Positions 6,598 to 9,267 of a DNA stretch of 9,267 nt are shown here, in pieces. A program made the translations under genes and the position numbers. The stretch comes from an uncultured Collinsella sp. (GTDB taxonomy: Bacteria > Actinomycetota > Coriobacteriia > Coriobacteriales > Coriobacteriaceae). The DNA lies in contig USHF01000047.1 of NCBI GenBank assembly GCA_900554465.1, positions 1 through 9,267 of the forward strand. The letters run 5' to 3'. Numbering within the stretch: the stretch's first letter is position 1; each line of letters begins with the position of its first letter. The notes beneath the pieces were generated by a model. It had not been told where the DNA came from. It searched no databases and saw nothing but the letters and a program-made list of their open reading frames with translations.

Positions 6598-6954
6598 TTA
6601 TTCAGCCGCCTCGCGTAAGGCCGACATCGTGGCCGCATATTGCTTCTGCAGCGCATGCATTCCCGCGCGAGCGCCGTCAACGGCATCGGCGCCGCGCAGT
6701 GCCTCGGTCACCACGACCGCTGGCTCGTACAGATTATCGAATCCCAGGTTCTGGCTCACGCCTTTGAGCGTATGCGCTGCCATAAACGCTGCCCTGGCGT
6801 CTCCTGCCGCCATGGCAGCCTCCAGCTTGTCCATGCTCTCGTCATCCAAAAACTTGAGGGCAAAGCTGGCAAGCATCTCCTCGCCCATCAGCCGAGCGCA
6901 CGCGTCATCATAATTGGCGCCAATCTTCTCATACGCCTCACGCATGGAAATCAT
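6598..6954 (-). CDS. Free-standing HPt (histidine phosphotransfer) domain protein
   Basis: A 118-residue, largely helical single-domain protein. It carries the HPt phosphorylation motif AAHTLKGVSQNLGF with phospho-accepting His61; Lys64 and Gly65 are also as expected. HPt proteins pass phosphate between receiver domains in multistep phosphorelays. Acidic and hydrophobic helices before the motif (EEMLASFALKFLDDESMDKLEAAMAAGD) match the four-helix-bundle fold. The start at 6954 is chosen because AAAGGAG (complement of 6964-6970) lies nine bases upstream; the ATG three codons later would be 18 bases away. It follows the GGDEF/REC/HD-GYP gene after only 23 bases, so the two are cotranscribed and the receiver of that protein is the obvious partner. 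No histidine kinase is in the window. Confidence 0.9.
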   Translation of the reverse strand: MISMREAYEKIGANYDDACARLMGEEMLASFALKFLDDESMDKLEAAMAAGDARAAFMAAHTLKGVSQNLGFDNLYEPAVVVTEALRGADAVDGARAGMHALQKQYAATMSALREAAE

Positions 6955-6977
6955 GGGTTAAAACTCCTTTGGTCAAA

Positions 6978-8858
6978 CTAAATCGTAGGAAGCGCAACGA
7001 CCTCAGCAGGGCGCACCAATGTTTCGGCAATACGGTCTTGCACCTCGAGCAGGCAGTCGAGCAGCAGCGGGTTAAAGGTACCGCACTTACCGTCCAAGAT
7101 CATCTGGATCGCTTCCTCGTGCGGGATAGCATCCTTGTACACGCGCACGCTCGTCAGCGCATCGTACACGTCGGCCACCGAAACCACCTGCGCGGCGATG
7201 GGGATATCGTCGCCCTTAAGGCCGTCGGGATAACCCTTGCCGTCCCAACGCTCGTGGTGCCAGCGCGCAATCTGGTACGCATATTCCATAAGCGCATTGC
7301 CGGCGTGATGGCTACCCAGCTCAAGCAGCATATCGGCGCCGATCGTGGTATGCGTCTTCATGATCTCGAACTCCTCGGGCGTAAGGCGTCCGGGCTTGTT
7401 GAGAATCGCATCGTCAATCGACATCTTGCCGATATCGTGCAGCGCCGAAGCCAGGGCGATCGTGGAGCGTTCCTCATTGTCGAGGAAGATCGTGCCGCTA
7501 CGCTGGACCAGACAGCCAAGCAGCAGCTCGGTCAGCTTCTCGATGTTCGTAACGTGCCTGCCGCTCTCGCCGTTGCGAAGCTCCATGACGCCAGCCATGA
7601 TGTCGATGAGCATGCGACTGTTCTTGACGCGCTCGTTGTACTGCTGGGACAGCAGGCTCGTCAGGCGGCGCTGTTTGGCGTACAGGCGGATGGTGTTGTT
7701 TACGCGGCGGCGCACGATACGGGAGTCAAACGGGCGGTTGATATAGTCTGAGGCGCCCAGCTCGTACGCGCGCAGAACCATATCATCGGAATCTTCACTC
7801 GAAATCATCATGACAGGCAGATTGTCGATGCCCGATCGGCGCGACAGATCGGCCAGCACCTCAAAGCCGCTTATGCCCGGCATGACAATATCCAGCAGCA
7901 CGAGCGACAACTCATCGCCATAGCGGTCGACCATGTCGAGTGCCGTACGACCGTTGTCGGCCTCGAGGATGCAATACTCGTCCTTGAGCATCTCGTTGAG
8001 AATGACTCGGTTCATCTCGGAGTCATCGACAATAAGCACCAAAGGCTTTTCGCTTTGGAAAGCCTCGATGGAATCGGCGTCGGTCACGACCGTACCGGCT
8101 TTTGCCTTAGCGCGGCTCAATAACTGGACAGCGCGGCCAACGCCCTCATCGACCGTCTCGCCATGAATGCGAACACCACCAACACATGCCGTCAAGCTCA
8201 CGTACTCATGGCCCGGAATAATCGTGGAACGAACGGCATCGGACACCTGATGCAGGCGACGGGTGAAGTCATCGGAGGGAATATTGGGCATGACAACCAC
8301 AAACTTGTCGCAGCCATAGCGCACAAGCTCGTCAGTCGAACGGATTCCGCTGCGCATGGCTGTCGCCACAGCACCGAGCGCAAGGTCGCCGGCATGACGG
8401 CCACATGTATCGTTGAAGACCCTAAAATCATCAAGGTCGATCATCGCAACGCCGGCATTCATGCGGACGCTTCGGAGCTTTTCCTCGTAATATCGGCGAT
8501 TGCGCACACTCGTCAGCACGTCGGTGTAGACAAGGTCCTCTTCTGCGGCCTCTTGCTCATCGATCGGACGCACCATCAGCAGGACATGAGGCTCGCCCTC
8601 GACCTTCAGAGGGCGCAGGCGAGCGCGGTACTCAGTACCATCATTGAGCAGCTGCTCCGACACCTCATCGGAGTCTGCCAAGGCCTCAAGACTCGACTGA
8701 CGCAGACAAGGGCAGCGATCGCCGGCGAGCAAGCAGTTAGGCTCCCTCTTAATCTGATCGGCCGACAGCAAACGCACCACGGGGTAGGTCTTCGCGACAC
8801 GGGCGACCTCAGCGGCAGCCTCCTCGTCGGTTAGATTGACCTCGTGATTATTGAGCAT
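6978..8858 (-). CDS. Multidomain c-di-GMP regulator: PAS-like, degenerate GGDEF, receiver, HD-GYP phosphodiesterase
   Basis: A 626-residue cytoplasmic protein with no membrane segment. Residues 1-100 look PAS-like at the end (EYRARLRPLKVEGEPHVLLMV) and carry Cys42, Cys49 and Cys51. Residues about 109-256 form a GGDEF domain (YTDVLTSVRNRRYY, DLDDFRVFND). Its signature is GCDKF (182-186) instead of GGDEF, so diguanylate cyclase activity is unlikely, but RSTD (173-176) five residues before it matches the RxxD inhibitory c-di-GMP site. Residues 271-389 are a receiver with Asp278/Asp279, phospho-acceptor Asp323 and Ser353/354; the usual Lys before Pro is Arg375 (INRPFD). Residues about 400-610 are an HD-GYP domain with ESGRH (431-435), HDIGK (474-478), HHERWDGKGYPDG (534-546) and DVYDALTS, all intact, so c-di-GMP hydrolysis is expected. 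The ATG at 8858 follows GAAAGGG, about 6 bases upstream. It forms an operon with the HPt gene downstream. Confidence 0.92.
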   Translation of the reverse strand: MLNNHEVNLTDEEAAAEVARVAKTYPVVRLLSADQIKREPNCLLAGDRCPCLRQSSLEALADSDEVSEQLLNDGTEYRARLRPLKVEGEPHVLLMVRPIDEQEAAEEDLVYTDVLTSVRNRRYYEEKLRSVRMNAGVAMIDLDDFRVFNDTCGRHAGDLALGAVATAMRSGIRSTDELVRYGCDKFVVVMPNIPSDDFTRRLHQVSDAVRSTIIPGHEYVSLTACVGGVRIHGETVDEGVGRAVQLLSRAKAKAGTVVTDADSIEAFQSEKPLVLIVDDSEMNRVILNEMLKDEYCILEADNGRTALDMVDRYGDELSLVLLDIVMPGISGFEVLADLSRRSGIDNLPVMMISSEDSDDMVLRAYELGASDYINRPFDSRIVRRRVNNTIRLYAKQRRLTSLLSQQYNERVKNSRMLIDIMAGVMELRNGESGRHVTNIEKLTELLLGCLVQRSGTIFLDNEERSTIALASALHDIGKMSIDDAILNKPGRLTPEEFEIMKTHTTIGADMLLELGSHHAGNALMEYAYQIARWHHERWDGKGYPDGLKGDDIPIAAQVVSVADVYDALTSVRVYKDAIPHEEAIQMILDGKCGTFNPLLLDCLLEVQDRIAETLVRPAEVVALPTI

Positions 8859-8882
8859 ATGGGGCCCTTTCGATAGTTTCGC

Positions 8883-8911
8883 ATGGTAGCGGTGGGTTCC
8901 AAATGCTACAA
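8883..8911 (-). promoter_or_regulatory. Candidate promoter for the regulator/HPt operon
   Basis: Read leftward, TTGTAG (complement of 8906-8911) and TACCAT (complement of 8883-8888) are 17 bp apart and about 25-50 bp before the start codon. Both boxes are imperfect, so this is only a candidate. Confidence 0.35.
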
Positions 8912-8925
8912 GGGTAACACCTTGT
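8908..8925. promoter_or_regulatory. Inverted repeat overlapping the candidate promoter (possible operator)
   Basis: ACAAGG (8908-8913) and CCTTGT (8920-8925) form a perfect 6-6-6 inverted repeat around GTAACA. It overlaps the proposed -35 box of the leftward promoter, as a repressor site would. A chance palindrome cannot be excluded. Confidence 0.35.
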
Positions 8926-9069
8926 CGATGCAGGTAAGTACGTGAATGCTGTTACATTTTTATGAGTTGGCAGGCGGCGCGATTGAAGTCGCAGACGTGA
9001 GGTTTTGAGCACATTTGTTAACACGGCCGAAACGTTTGCGGGTGAAGCCTGCTTTGGCCATTGCGAGTG

Positions 9070-9230
9070 TTAGAGCCCCAGGATGCCACGGACAGCCCGG
9101 GCAGCCGCTGCCGGGCGATCGCGCAGACCGTTATGCGCACCCGGGATCGTCACGAGAGGGCAATCGAGATATTCGGCAGCCGCTCGCGTGCCAGCCTCGC
9201 GGGGCGTGCCAATCGAGAGCTCGCCCAGGA
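9070..9230 (-). CDS. Probable alpha/beta hydrolase, C-terminal fragment (5' end cut by contig end)
   Basis: Reading leftward from the adapter junction, an open frame of 52 complete codons runs from 9228 to a TAA at 9072-9070. Its tail, LGELSIGTPREAGTRAAAEYL then CPLVTIPGAHNGLRDRP and ARAVRGILGL, has the pattern of the end of alpha/beta hydrolases. It shows a strand ending in PG-H-NG, where the histidine would be the catalytic one, then a P-rich turn and a final helix. The catalytic serine and acid lie beyond the contig end, so the substrate cannot be inferred. The frame is short, but codon use matches the other genes and it ends cleanly. Confidence 0.6.
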
Positions 9231-9267
9231 CTGTCTCTTATACACATCTCCGAGCCCACGAGACATG
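9231..9267. other. Untrimmed Nextera transposase adapter and index start
   Basis: From 9231 the sequence is CTGTCTCTTATACACATCT (19-bp Tn5 mosaic end, reverse complement), followed by CCGAGCCCACGAGAC (9250-9264), the standard Nextera read-2 side adapter, and ATG (9265-9267), probably the first bases of the sample index. This is library adapter and not genomic DNA. Confidence 0.97.

Noticed and set aside
5793..6686. 297-codon minus-strand frame opposite the C26 hydrolase
   Set aside because: Antisense shadow of a well-supported gene; it also runs over the terminator at 6518-6558.
6969..7751. 260-codon plus-strand frame opposite the HD-GYP domain
   Set aside because: Antisense shadow of the conserved HD-GYP coding region, with no domain of its own.
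8946..8953. Extra copy of the array arm (CTGTTACA)
   Set aside because: Only the TGTTACA core matches; the rest (TTTTTATGAG) differs from the arm.
8859..9069. Further gene or tRNA between the regulator and the hydrolase fragment
   Set aside because: Only short frames without ribosome sites and no cloverleaf were seen. A palindrome TGTTAACA at 9016-9023 is too short to interpret.

Overview
The window looks like part of a high-GC actinobacterial genome, most probably a gut Coriobacteriia member close to Collinsella. This rests on GC-rich codon use, the glutamate-type ABC transporter set, the style of the HD-GYP regulator and a short REP-like hairpin I associate with that group; it is a judgement from memory, not a search. 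Both ends carry remnants of a Nextera (Tn5) sequencing adapter: 10 bases at 1-10 and about 37 bases at 9231-9267. The window is therefore a whole assembled contig with untrimmed ends, and the real genomic DNA is about 11-9230.

Layout from left to right. (1) 11-1716 (+): a 5'-truncated gene for a short DXS-like thiamine-diphosphate enzyme, closed by a symmetrical terminator. (2) 1755-2172: a gene-free stretch with three tandem inverted-repeat units of about 80 bp, a REP-like hairpin, and a good sigma-A-type promoter. (3) 2173-5597 (+): a polar amino acid (probably glutamate/glutamine) ABC importer in the order binding lipoprotein, permease, permease, ATPase, with an attenuator-like hairpin between the binding protein and the first permease. 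(4) 5685-6494 (+): a class I glutamine amidotransferase-fold peptidase C26, probably cotranscribed with the importer, ending in a strong terminator. (5) 8858-6598 (-): a two-gene signalling operon encoding a four-part regulator (PAS-like/Cys-containing N-terminus, degenerate GGDEF, receiver, HD-GYP) and a free-standing HPt protein. (6) 9230-9070 (-): the last 52 codons of a probable alpha/beta hydrolase, cut by the contig end.

How the parts may work together. The importer would bring in glutamate-like amino acids and the C26 hydrolase would cleave gamma-glutamyl compounds, so the two plausibly form one gamma-glutamyl/glutamate supply unit. The regulator keeps an intact HD-GYP c-di-GMP phosphodiesterase site, while its GGDEF domain has lost the catalytic motif (GCDKF) but kept a correctly placed RxxD inhibitory-site motif. 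It may therefore sense c-di-GMP and degrade it under control of phosphotransfer from the HPt partner.

The observations most worth following up are the regular three-unit repeat array upstream of the importer, the degenerate-GGDEF/receiver/HD-GYP architecture with its HPt partner, and the DXS-like enzyme that lacks residues expected of a true DXS. I found no CRISPR array, insertion sequence, rRNA or tRNA.
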